A stretch of 7,672 nucleotides of DNA, from the NCBI GenBank assembly GCA_947304365.1, contig CAMZAY010000044.1:1-7672 (forward strand), given 5' to 3'. Position 1 is the first letter of the stretch, and every line of letters starts with the position of its first letter. Positions 1-7,634 of this stretch are shown one piece after another. Made by a program: the position numbers and the translations under genes. The notes below the pieces were generated by a model, which worked only from the letters and a program-made list of their open reading frames with translations, was not told the DNA's origin and searched no databases. This DNA is from an uncultured Clostridia bacterium (lineage in GTDB: Bacteria > Bacillota > Clostridia > Christensenellales > CAG-138).

Positions 1-1137
1 GCAGTTGTATTCGGCTCGACCGGCTCGATAGGAAAACAGACTCTCTCCGTATGCGAAGCGCATAAGGAGCTGTTTTCCGTTTATTCTATTGTATTCGGCA
101 GCAGCGTCGAGCTCGGCGCAGAGCAGATCGTTCGGTTCGATCCGAAGATAGTCGGCGTTTTTGATGAAAAAGCAGCGGCCCAAATCAAAAAGCTTTTCCC
201 AAATAAAACGGTCGTATCCGGCCCCGAAGTCTGGGATATCGCCGCATATGATGATATCGATACGGTCGTTAACGGCGTATCGGGTTTCGACGGTACTTTC
301 CCGCTCCTTAAGGCGCTTGAAGCCGGCAAAACGGTCGCTCTCGCCAATAAGGAGAGCGTCGTCTGCGCCGGCGGGCTCGTAAGGGACGCCATCAAGCGCG
401 GCGGGGGAAGGATACTCCCCGTCGACAGCGAGCAGAGCGCTATATTCCAATGCCTTGCTTCCGGCAGGCGGGAGGACGTCAAGAGCCTTATACTCACCGC
501 ATCCGGCGGCGCGTTCAGGGATCTTTCCGCAGAGGAATTGAAAAACGTCACTCCCGAGATGGCGATGAAGCACCCGACGTGGAGCATGGGACGAAAAATC
601 ACCATCGATTCCGCTACACTGTTCAACAAGGGGCTCGAGGTGATGGAAGCGGCTTTCCTGTTCGACGCGGGAGCCGACGATATAAGGGTGCTCATACATC
701 CTCAGTCCGTCGTTCATTCGATGGTCGAATTCAAGGATAATTCCGTCATAGCGCAGCTGAGCGTGCCCGATATGCGGCTTGCGATACAGTACGCCATGAC
801 TTATCCCGAGCGTATCTCCTGCCCGGCGGAAAGGCTCGATCTCGCTGCGCTCTCGGGGCTCACGTTCAAAGAGCCGGATAACGAGAGATTCCCCGCGATA
901 GGCATGGCTTACGAGGCGCTCAGGGCGGGAGGCTGTCTGCCCGTCGCATATAATTCCGGAAACGAGGAGGCCGTTAAGGCCTTTATGGACCGCAGGATCG
1001 GGTTTACACAGATCGCGGACTGCGTAAGATACGTAATGGACAATATCGCCGGCGGATCGATCGCGGATACCGCCTCGCTGCTTTCCTGCGACAGAGAGGC
1101 AAGACGCCTCGCGGCGGAGTATTTGAATAAGAGGTAA
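1..1137 (+). CDS. dxr: 1-deoxy-D-xylulose 5-phosphate reductoisomerase, 5'-truncated by window edge
   Basis: Cytosolic enzyme of the MEP isoprenoid pathway: NADPH- and divalent-metal-dependent rearrangement and reduction of 1-deoxy-D-xylulose 5-phosphate to 2-C-methyl-D-erythritol 4-phosphate; the family is the fosmidomycin target. Reading frame 1 is open from the first base to TAA at 1135-1137, giving 378 residues. Only about 3-5 N-terminal residues are missing, judging by the position of the nucleotide-binding GSTGSIG (residues 5-11) against E. coli Dxr. Other signatures are ANKES (115-119), PVDSEQSA with metal ligands D142 and E144, TASGGAFR (166-173), the flexible loop HPTWSMG (H191, W194, M196), and SATLFNKGLE with S204, N209, K210 and third metal ligand E213. 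The C-terminal domain has ERFP and an EALRAGG stretch. All expected catalytic residues are present, so the gene looks functional. It is about 10 residues shorter than E. coli Dxr between the second metal ligand and the SGG loop. A TTG at 538 is internal and not the start. Confidence 0.97.
   Translation, partial: AVVFGSTGSIGKQTLSVCEAHKELFSVYSIVFGSSVELGAEQIVRFDPKIVGVFDEKAAAQIKKLFPNKTVVSGPEVWDIAAYDDIDTVVNGVSGFDGTFPLLKALEAGKTVALANKESVVCAGGLVRDAIKRGGGRILPVDSEQSAIFQCLASGRREDVKSLILTASGGAFRDLSAEELKNVTPEMAMKHPTWSMGRKITIDSATLFNKGLEVMEAAFLFDAGADDIRVLIHPQSVVHSMVEFKDNSVIAQLSVPDMRLAIQYAMTYPERISCPAERLDLAALSGLTFKEPDNERFPAIGMAYEALRAGGCLPVAYNSGNEEAVKAFMDRRIGFTQIADCVRYVMDNIAGGSIADTASLLSCDREARRLAAEYLNKR
1128..1134 (+). 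promoter_or_regulatory. ribosome binding site of rseP
   Basis: The purine-rich TAAGAGG sits 6 nt upstream of the ATG at 1141 and lies inside the last codons of dxr. It supports that ATG as the protease start, consistent with the usual very short cytosol-free N-terminus of the family. Confidence 0.6.
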
Positions 1138-1140
1138 ACG

Positions 1141-2253
1141 ATGGGTTTTCTGTATTTTTTGACAGCGCTTCTCGTGCTCGCGCTCATGATAACTATCCAC
1201 GAGCTCGGGCATTACACGGCGGGCCGTCTGCTGGGATTCAAGATAATCGATTTCTCGGTGGGCTTCGGTCCCGCGATAATCAAGCATAAGAGCAAAAAGA
1301 CCGATATCACGTACGCGCTGCGCGCTATACCTTTGGGCGGCGCCTGCCGCTTTTACGGCGAAGAGGATGAAGCCGATTTTGAAGGCGGCGAAAAGGCCGT
1401 TCCCTTCAACGCGGAAAAGCCGTGGAAGAGGCTTATCGTCATATTCGCCGGCCCCTTTATGAACTTCGTGCTCGCTTTTGTTGTGGCGTTTATTATGATG
1501 CTCGGATTCGGCGAGCAGAAGGCGGTCGCCTATGAAACAGGCGACGACGCGATCGTTATTCAAAGCGTGGTCGGCGCCAGCCCCGCCGAAAAGAGCGGTA
1601 TCCGCTCCCGCGATATCATACTTGCCGTAGACGGTACCGATATCACCGGCGAGCCGCATGATTATAACGACAAGACCGATCTTATCTCCAAAAAGATCGC
1701 CGAGGCTTCAAAGGACGGCGTGGTCATTACGGTGCTTCGCGGAGAAGAAACGCTCGACGTCGAAGTAAAGGATATTTACGACGCCGAAAGCGGCGGCAAC
1801 AAGCTCGGCATCGTTATGGGCTACGGGACCTATTTCACCCCATACGGCTTCTTCCGCTCGTTCAAGGAGGCGGGCGCGTTCCTTGTAAACATCGTTAAGG
1901 TAACGTTCCAGGCCCTCGCTAACGGATTCAGGAAGGGCTTTAAGGAGGGCGATCTTTCCGGTATCGTCGGCACGGTCGCGATCACCATGAAGATGGCGTC
2001 CATGGGCTTCTATTACATATTGTTCATCATGGTGCTTATTTCGATGAGCCTGGGTCTTATGAACCTGCTGCCGATCCTCCCGCTCGACGGAGGAAGACTG
2101 CTGTTCGATTTTATAGAGCTTATTTTCAAGAAGCCCGTCCCGAGGAAAGTGCAGAACGTACTCAGCATGATAGGACTTGCGCTGCTGCTTCTGCTTATGG
2201 TCTACGCGACGATAGGCGATATAAAAGGGATAGTCCACGGATTGTATAAATAA
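1141..2253 (+). CDS. rseP: RseP/RasP-like site-2 intramembrane zinc metalloprotease (M50B)
   Basis: Polytopic membrane protease of 370 aa that cleaves transmembrane segments. Homologues process anti-sigma factors in regulated intramembrane proteolysis and clear remnant signal peptides; the substrate here cannot be told. The first membrane helix (about 3-19) runs into the zinc motif HELGH (H20, E21, H24). A GFGP motif (41-44), IPLGG (63-67) and an acidic loop follow. A second helix (about 97-120) contains FAGP (102-105) and N108. One PDZ domain spans about 138-215, with the SPAEKSGI segment at 147-154. A third helix (about 288-312) leads into NLLPILPLDGG, whose D316 is the expected third zinc ligand, and a last helix covers about 341-359. 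A single PDZ and this length fit Gram-positive members; E. coli RseP is longer with two PDZ domains. All catalytic residues are present. The gene lies 3 nt after dxr and 9 nt before ispG, the usual clostridial position, and is presumably cotranscribed with them. Confidence 0.95.
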   Translation: MGFLYFLTALLVLALMITIHELGHYTAGRLLGFKIIDFSVGFGPAIIKHKSKKTDITYALRAIPLGGACRFYGEEDEADFEGGEKAVPFNAEKPWKRLIVIFAGPFMNFVLAFVVAFIMMLGFGEQKAVAYETGDDAIVIQSVVGASPAEKSGIRSRDIILAVDGTDITGEPHDYNDKTDLISKKIAEASKDGVVITVLRGEETLDVEVKDIYDAESGGNKLGIVMGYGTYFTPYGFFRSFKEAGAFLVNIVKVTFQALANGFRKGFKEGDLSGIVGTVAITMKMASMGFYYILFIMVLISMSLGLMNLLPILPLDGGRLLFDFIELIFKKPVPRKVQNVLSMIGLALLLLLMVYATIGDIKGIVHGLYK

Positions 2254-2258
2254 GGGTG
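2252..2258 (+). promoter_or_regulatory. weak ribosome binding site of ispG
   Basis: AAGGGTG overlaps the rseP stop codon and ends 4 nt before the ATG at 2263. It is a poorer match to the anti-Shine-Dalgarno sequence than the sites of rseP and polC. Short spacing from the upstream stop suggests that translation of ispG leans on re-initiation after rseP. Confidence 0.5.
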
Positions 2259-2262
2259 TATC

Positions 2263-3306
2263 ATGGAACCGATCAAATTCAAAATCAGAGATACCGAGAT
2301 AGGCGGAGGCGCGCGCGTCACCGTCCAGTCAATGACGAATACCGATACGGCGGACGCTCGGGCGACGGTCGAGCAGGTATTGAAGCTTGAAAATGCCGGA
2401 TGCGAGATCGTCAGGTTTTCGGTCTATAATGAGGACTGCGCCGCTGCGATCCCCTATATAAGGTCGCATACGCATATCCCGCTCGTCGCCGATATCCACT
2501 TCGATCACAGGCTCGCCATCGCCGCGATAGAGAACGGCGTTGACAAGGTCAGGATCAATCCCGGCAACATCGGTTCCGAACAGAAGGTTAGGGAGCTCGT
2601 TGCCGCTGCAAAGGACCACGGCATACCCATCAGGATCGGCGTGAACGGCGGTTCACTCGAGAAGGACATGCTCCAAAAATACGGCGTCACCGCCAAAGGT
2701 ATGGTCGAAAGCGCGCTTTCGCACGTTGCTATTCTCGAGAAATGCGGCTTCGAGAATATCGTCATTTCGATGAAGGCTTCCACCGTAGCAAAAACGGTCG
2801 AGGCAAACCGCCTTGCGCGTGAGCTGACGCATTATCCTCTGCACCTCGGTGTGACGGAGGCGGGCATGGGCGACGCCGCTGTGGTAAAATCCTCCATCGG
2901 CATTGGTTCGCTCCTGCTTGACGGGATAGGCGATACGATACGCGTTTCGCTTACGGGCGACCCCGTAAGGGAGGTTTACGCCGCGAAGCGCATACTGACG
3001 GCCGTCGGGCTTCGATCCGAAGGGGTCGAGATCGTAAGCTGTCCCACCTGCGGCAGGACGAGGGTCGACCTGCCTTCCATCGTAAAAAAGGTATCGGACG
3101 CCATGCCCGAGACAGATAAATCCCTTCGCATCGCGGTCATGGGCTGTGCTGTTAACGGCCCGGGCGAGGCAAGGGAAGCGGATCTCGGCATAGCATTCGG
3201 AAGCAAAAACGCAGTAGTGTTCAAAAAGGGCGAGCAGCTCTATGCGGACAAGCTGCCCGGTGTAATAGACAGATTCATTGACGACGTTCTGAAGGAGCTT
3301 GAATGA
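2263..3306 (+). CDS. ispG: 4-hydroxy-3-methylbut-2-enyl diphosphate synthase (IspG/GcpE)
   Basis: Penultimate step of the MEP pathway: reductive ring opening of 2-C-methyl-D-erythritol 2,4-cyclodiphosphate to HMBPP, using a [4Fe-4S] cluster fed by flavodoxin or ferredoxin in the cytosol. The 347-aa product has the short bacterial two-domain form. The N-terminal TIM barrel opens with VQSMTNTDT (21-29) and includes IVRFSV, LVADIHFD and RINPGNIG. The C-terminal cluster domain has SCPTCGR with C260 and C263, and GCAVNGPGE with C295 and E302. These match the three cysteines and glutamate of E. coli IspG (C270, C273, C305, E312) with a constant offset of 10, so cluster ligation should be intact. 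Start: the ATG at 2263 is preceded by a weak RBS, and the protein begins just before the conserved barrel strand. It shares an operon with dxr two genes upstream, while its stop overlaps the polC start. Confidence 0.97.
   Translation: MEPIKFKIRDTEIGGGARVTVQSMTNTDTADARATVEQVLKLENAGCEIVRFSVYNEDCAAAIPYIRSHTHIPLVADIHFDHRLAIAAIENGVDKVRINPGNIGSEQKVRELVAAAKDHGIPIRIGVNGGSLEKDMLQKYGVTAKGMVESALSHVAILEKCGFENIVISMKASTVAKTVEANRLARELTHYPLHLGVTEAGMGDAAVVKSSIGIGSLLLDGIGDTIRVSLTGDPVREVYAAKRILTAVGLRSEGVEIVSCPTCGRTRVDLPSIVKKVSDAMPETDKSLRIAVMGCAVNGPGEAREADLGIAFGSKNAVVFKKGEQLYADKLPGVIDRFIDDVLKELE
3292..3297 (+). promoter_or_regulatory. ribosome binding site of polC, inside ispG
   Basis: A consensus AAGGAG within the last ispG codons lies 5 nt before the ATG at 3303. 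It decides this start over the in-frame ATG at 3327 (residue 9), which has no comparable site. With the ATGA overlap, it implies translational coupling of polC to ispG. Confidence 0.8.
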
Positions 3307-6300
3307 GCGGCAAGGAATACATCAAAATGGGCGACCAGCTAAGAAAGAAGGCCGCCTTTAATATCGAAAAAGCGATAAGGAATTCGTCCTTGGGCGGCTT
3401 CGATATCGAGCTTTCTGCTGCGCGAATGCTCCTTCCGGAGGAAACGGAAGCGGTCAGACGGCTTATTTGCGATAAGCTGATGACCGAAAACGTGAGGTTG
3501 AAATTCGATTTTTCAAATGCCGTAAAGGAGCTTTCCCAAAAGCCCGAGAGTGAGATCGCGGGATTTTTCGTCGATTCATGGAGCCAGCTCTTTCCCGAGA
3601 TCTATCCGGTATTGGCTAATTCGACGGTCAATGCCGAAACCGACGGAAAAGGCGGTATTTCTTTTGCCATCCACGCGGATCCGTTTATCATAAAGGCGAT
3701 CGGAAAGGACTGTATTTCCGCATTCAAACTCAAGGCTTCGGAGCTTTGGGATTGGCATTTTGCGGTCGAGCTCATACCCAATGAAGACGCGGGAGAGCTT
3801 AAAGCTGTGGATCTGACGCCGTTCCTCGGCAACAAGGAGCCGGACGTTCCCGAGATGCGGGGACCCGAACCCGTCAGGAATGCATCCCGGCCTAAAACCG
3901 AGCGCCAAAAACAGCATATCCCGCAGGCTGATATCGTATTCGGCAGGGAGATCGCAAGGCGCGATATCACCCCTATGAGCGAATTCGGCGAAACGACCGG
4001 CAACGCCGTGGCAATGGGCTCTATAATAAACTACGAGGTCACAGAGACGAAGGATAAATCGAGGACCATCTTCAAGCTCGATTTCTCCGACAAGACGAAT
4101 ACCATTACCGCAAAGTTCTTCCCCGAGGGCAATAAAGCGCCCGCGATAGAGGAAAAGCTCAAGCAGATCATGAAGGCGGGCGACCTTATCATCGTTCGCG
4201 GCAGCTATAAATTCGACAGTTATTCTCGCGATTACGTTTTCCTCGCCAACGACATCAACCGCACCGACGCGCCGCCCAGGCGGACAGACTGCGCTCCCGA
4301 GGGCGAGAAAAGGGTCGAGCTGCATCTTCATACTCAATCCTCCACTATGGACGCTCTCACCAAGGTCGCAGACGTCATCTCGACGGCGTACAGCTGGGGA
4401 CACAGGGCGATAGCGATCACCGATCACGGCGTCGTGCACTCTCTGCCCGAGGCCATGAAGACGTATAAGGGATTAAAAAAGAAGGCGGAGGAAGCGGGAA
4501 AGCCCTTCGATTTCAAAGTCATATTCGGCTGCGAGGGCTATCTTGTCAGCGATTCGACTATTCATGCTGCGGACGAACGCCCCTATACCGCGGTCGATTG
4601 TTATATGACCTCTTCTGCGGCAGGCACAACGATCTATGCGATCGCAGCTTATAAATTCGACCGCGAGGGGAATGAGCTCGGCTCGTTTTATACGCTCGTC
4701 AATTCGGGCGGCAGCCTCCCCGCGCGCGCTGCGGAGCGCTGCGGAGCAAAGGATGACGAGTATGCTTCTGCGCCCGATCCCGTGACCGCGGTGAAACGGC
4801 TCCTCGATTATGCGGAGGGTTCCGTTTTTGCGGCATACAACGAAAACACGCTCAACGCCCTTGCATCCGTTATGGAGAACGAGAGCGACGTTCCGTTCGA
4901 ATACGTCGATATCAACAAGCTGGATCTCAACGTACATCTTGATATAAAGGATTACAGCATGGAATCCGGCTGCGCGCCCATTTCGGGAAGATACGAATCC
5001 ATACCCGACAGGTCACCCGAGGAAAACGCGGCCAATATCCGCGATCTGCTCGTCGGCATGCTGAAGGAGCTTCGCGAAAGGCGCGTTAACGCGATCTCGT
5101 ATTGGGACAGGCGTTATCCCGATTTCAAAAAACTCCAGAGGTATCATATCATTCTTCTTGCGGCCTCGCATGAGGGTCTTAAAAACCTTTACAGGCTCGT
5201 TTCGTATTCGCATCTGCAGTACTATCATAAGCGCCCCTGCATACCGAGGAGCCTGCTCAATATGATGAGGGAGGGGATACTTCTCGGCTCCGCCTGCGAA
5301 GCGGGCGAGCTTTACCGCGCGATAAGCCGCGGTAAGTCCTATGAGGAGCAGAAACGCATTGCCGAATGGTACGATTATCTCGAGATCCAACCGCTTTGCA
5401 ATAACGAGTTCATGACCGAATCGGACGAGATGAAGTGGACGCTCGACGACCTGAAGGACTATAACCGGCGCGTCGTTGAGCTTGGCGACGAGCTCGGCAA
5501 GATGACCGTCGCTACCTGCGACGTCCATTTCCAGGATCCGGACGACGCTATCTATCGCTCGATACTGCTCCATTCCCAGGGCTTCCGCGATTCTTTGAGG
5601 ATGACGCCTCTGTTCTTCAGAACGACGGAGGAGATGCTTGCCGAATTCGAGTACCTCGGCGAAGAACGCGCACGTGAGGTCGTAATTACCAACCCGAATA
5701 TTATCGCAGACCGATGCGGCTCGCAGCTCAAGCCCTTCCTTGACGATCAGTTCACCTATTCGCCGGAGCTTCCCAATGCCAAGGAAATACTCCAGGAGAT
5801 GACTATGAACGAAGCGCACAGACGCTACGGCGATCCGCTCCCGCCGATAGTCCAGGCAAGGCTCGACAAGGAGCTAAAGTCGATCGTCGGCAACGGTTAT
5901 TCTTCGCTTTACATGGTCGCCGAGAAGCTTGTCAAAAAGTCCCTGAGCGACGGTTACCTTGTAGGCTCCCGCGGATCCGTCGGCTCTTCGTTCGTCGCAA
6001 CGATGCTCGGAATAACGGAGGTCAACGCGCTTCCGCCGCATTATCTGTGCCCCAACTGCAAGTATTCCGAGTTCATGACCGAAGTCCATTCGCATTCGCG
6101 CTGCGGTATCGATCTGCCCGATAAGCAATGCCCCAACTGCGGGGCAAAGCTCAAAAAGGAGGGCTACGATATCCCGTTCGAGGTGTTCCTGGGCTTCAAG
6201 GGCGATAAGACGCCCGATATCGATCTGAATTTCTCCGGCGATTATCAGCCCGTCGCGCATCGATTCACAGAGGAGATGTTCGGCGCGGGTCACGCTTTCA

Positions 6301-7634
6301 GGGCGGGCACGATATCCGGCGTGCAGGATAAAACCGTCTACGGCTACGTAAAGCATTACTGCGAGGATAACGGGCTCCATAAGTCTGAGGCGGAGATCAA
6401 CAGGCTGGTCCAGGGCTGCCTTGGCGTCAAAAAGACCTCCGGTCAGCATCCGGGCGGGATCGTTATAGTTCCGGAGGATTACGAGATATTCGATTTCTGT
6501 CCCGTACAGCATCCGGCGGATAAGGACGACGCGGGCTCCGTCACCACGCATTTTGATTTCCATGCGCTCGACGATAAGCTCGTAAAGCTCGATATACTCG
6601 GGCACGACGATCCGACGGTGCTTCGTATGCTGAACGATATCACGGGGCTCGATCCGCGGAAGATACCGCTTGACGATCCCGAAACTATGTCGATCTATTC
6701 GACGGATAAGGCATTGGGCGTCAGTTTGAAGCCCCTGGGCTGCGACGTCGGCTCGCTTGCAATACCGGAATTCGGCACGAATTTCGTACGCGGTATGCTC
6801 GTCGATACAAGGCCCACAACTATGGAGGAGCTCGTCAGGATCTCCGGTCTTTCCCACGGCACGGACGTTTGGAACAACAACGCGCAGGTGCTCGTCGAGA
6901 ACAAGGTCGCAACGCTGATGGAGGTCATCTGCACGCGCGACGATATCATGAATTACCTTATCTCCATGGGCGGAGATCCCTCGCTTTCGTTCAAAACGAT
7001 GGAGAGCGTCCGAAAGGGAAGGGGCTTAAAGCCCGAGATGGAGGAGCTGATGCAATCCATCAACGTGCCGGAGTGGTTCATTGACAGCTGTAAAAAAATC
7101 AAGTACATGTTCCCTAGGGCTCATGCGGCGGCTTACGTTATGATGAGCTTCCGCGTGGCATATTACAAGGTGCATTATCCGCTTGAATTCTACGCGGTCT
7201 ATTTTACCGTCAGGGCGGATACGTTCGATATCGAGCTTTGCCGGGGCGGGCTTGACGCGGTAATGAAAAACCTCAAGCTGCTCAAATCCAAGGACAAGCC
7301 CGACCAGAAGGAGAAGGACGCGGTAACGATACTCGAGGTCGTCGCGGAGATGAATATGCGCGGGTTCGAGCTGCTTCCCGTCGATATTTACAGATCCCGT
7401 GCAAAGGAGTTCGTGATCGAGGACGGCAAGTTAAGGCCGCCGTTCACTTCCGTCGCGGGACTCGGCGAGAACGTCGCCCTGCTTATAGAGAAAGGCAGGG
7501 AAGGGGGAGAGTACTCTTCAAAGGAGGACTTTGCCGCAAGGACAAAGGCCAACACGGGCATCATGGATAAACTCGACGCCCTCGGCTGTTTCGAGGGTCT
7601 GCCCGATACGGATCAGATCAGTTTCGTATTCTGA
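3303..7634 (+). CDS. polC: DNA polymerase III alpha subunit, Gram-positive PolC type, with degenerate exonuclease domain
   Basis: Replicative polymerase of the Firmicutes replisome, 1443 aa (B. subtilis PolC is of similar length). Domains in order: N-terminal region (1-220), OB fold (about 236-320), PHP part 1 (about 334-420), exonuclease-like insertion (about 427-593), PHP part 2 (about 608-750), then palm, fingers and C-terminal regions. PHP metal ligands all seem present: H341, H343, D350, H375, E411, H615, C665, D740, H742. The polymerase has GSRGSVGSS (888-896), a Zn site (C916, C919, C943, C946), PDIDLNFSG with D972 and D974, and KLDILGHDD with third catalytic D1097. The tail QISFVF (1438-1443) resembles the beta-clamp-binding QLSLF end, so the C-terminus is natural. 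The exonuclease domain lacks most DEDDh catalytic residues (separate entry). No frameshift or stop interrupts it. The ATG overlaps the ispG stop by 4 nt and has a good RBS. Identification is certain; proofreading competence is doubtful. Confidence 0.98.
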   Translation: MSGKEYIKMGDQLRKKAAFNIEKAIRNSSLGGFDIELSAARMLLPEETEAVRRLICDKLMTENVRLKFDFSNAVKELSQKPESEIAGFFVDSWSQLFPEIYPVLANSTVNAETDGKGGISFAIHADPFIIKAIGKDCISAFKLKASELWDWHFAVELIPNEDAGELKAVDLTPFLGNKEPDVPEMRGPEPVRNASRPKTERQKQHIPQADIVFGREIARRDITPMSEFGETTGNAVAMGSIINYEVTETKDKSRTIFKLDFSDKTNTITAKFFPEGNKAPAIEEKLKQIMKAGDLIIVRGSYKFDSYSRDYVFLANDINRTDAPPRRTDCAPEGEKRVELHLHTQSSTMDALTKVADVISTAYSWGHRAIAITDHGVVHSLPEAMKTYKGLKKKAEEAGKPFDFKVIFGCEGYLVSDSTIHAADERPYTAVDCYMTSSAAGTTIYAIAAYKFDREGNELGSFYTLVNSGGSLPARAAERCGAKDDEYASAPDPVTAVKRLLDYAEGSVFAAYNENTLNALASVMENESDVPFEYVDINKLDLNVHLDIKDYSMESGCAPISGRYESIPDRSPEENAANIRDLLVGMLKELRERRVNAISYWDRRYPDFKKLQRYHIILLAASHEGLKNLYRLVSYSHLQYYHKRPCIPRSLLNMMREGILLGSACEAGELYRAISRGKSYEEQKRIAEWYDYLEIQPLCNNEFMTESDEMKWTLDDLKDYNRRVVELGDELGKMTVATCDVHFQDPDDAIYRSILLHSQGFRDSLRMTPLFFRTTEEMLAEFEYLGEERAREVVITNPNIIADRCGSQLKPFLDDQFTYSPELPNAKEILQEMTMNEAHRRYGDPLPPIVQARLDKELKSIVGNGYSSLYMVAEKLVKKSLSDGYLVGSRGSVGSSFVATMLGITEVNALPPHYLCPNCKYSEFMTEVHSHSRCGIDLPDKQCPNCGAKLKKEGYDIPFEVFLGFKGDKTPDIDLNFSGDYQPVAHRFTEEMFGAGHAFRAGTISGVQDKTVYGYVKHYCEDNGLHKSEAEINRLVQGCLGVKKTSGQHPGGIVIVPEDYEIFDFCPVQHPADKDDAGSVTTHFDFHALDDKLVKLDILGHDDPTVLRMLNDITGLDPRKIPLDDPETMSIYSTDKALGVSLKPLGCDVGSLAIPEFGTNFVRGMLVDTRPTTMEELVRISGLSHGTDVWNNNAQVLVENKVATLMEVICTRDDIMNYLISMGGDPSLSFKTMESVRKGRGLKPEMEELMQSINVPEWFIDSCKKIKYMFPRAHAAAYVMMSFRVAYYKVHYPLEFYAVYFTVRADTFDIELCRGGLDAVMKNLKLLKSKDKPDQKEKDAVTILEVVAEMNMRGFELLPVDIYRSRAKEFVIEDGKLRPPFTSVAGLGENVALLIEKGREGGEYSSKEDFAARTKANTGIMDKLDALGCFEGLPDTDQISFVF
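4581..5081 (+). other. DEDDh exonuclease-like domain of PolC with lost catalytic residues
   Basis: Residues 427-593 of PolC sit where the family carries its DnaQ-like 3'-5' proofreading exonuclease, inserted in the PHP domain. Framework similarity to B. subtilis PolC remains: IAAYKF matches the LAAVKV strand, RCGAKDDEYASAPDPV matches LTGITDDMLQDAPDVV, and the last helix (GMLKEL) matches KMLKDA. The catalytic sites do not match. Exo I FDxET reads VDCYMT, with D432 kept and Glu replaced by Y434. Exo II AHNxxFD reads AYNENTL, with L517 in place of Asp and Y512 in place of His. In Exo III (HRAxxD) the ungapped alignment gives R570 for His and N575 for Asp; a one-residue shift gives D569 and E574 and still no His. 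The domain keeps near-normal length and an open frame, so this is decay or repurposing at protein level, not a broken gene. The alignment was made by eye from memory. Confidence 0.75.

Noticed and set aside
538..1137. Separate 199-aa gene starting at TTG 538
   Set aside because: The same frame is open back to base 1 and encodes the NADPH-binding and metal-binding parts of Dxr, so this is only the C-terminal part of dxr.
210..1660. Many GATATC / CGATATC palindromes, looking like a dispersed site
   Set aside because: They fall in coding frames, largely as Asp-Ile codon pairs (GAT ATC) in a genome that prefers these codons; spacing is irregular and no common function is suggested.
3576..4439. 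Long open frame on the - strand (287 codons) opposite the PolC N-terminal, OB and PHP regions
   Set aside because: Shadow of polC. The + strand frame here encodes recognisable OB and PHP sequence, and the antisense product is arginine-rich with no domain that I recognise.
4581..5081. Insertion of foreign sequence, or a frameshift, as the cause of the odd exonuclease region
   Set aside because: Length and framework segments match the family's exonuclease in order on both sides of every motif, and the frame is continuous. Compensating frameshifts would not leave matching segments between the lost motifs.
5874..6857. Long open frame on the - strand (327 codons) within polC
   Set aside because: It lies entirely antisense to conserved polymerase core sequence (palm, Zn site), has no recognisable family features, and is the kind of open antisense frame that moderately GC-rich codon bias produces.
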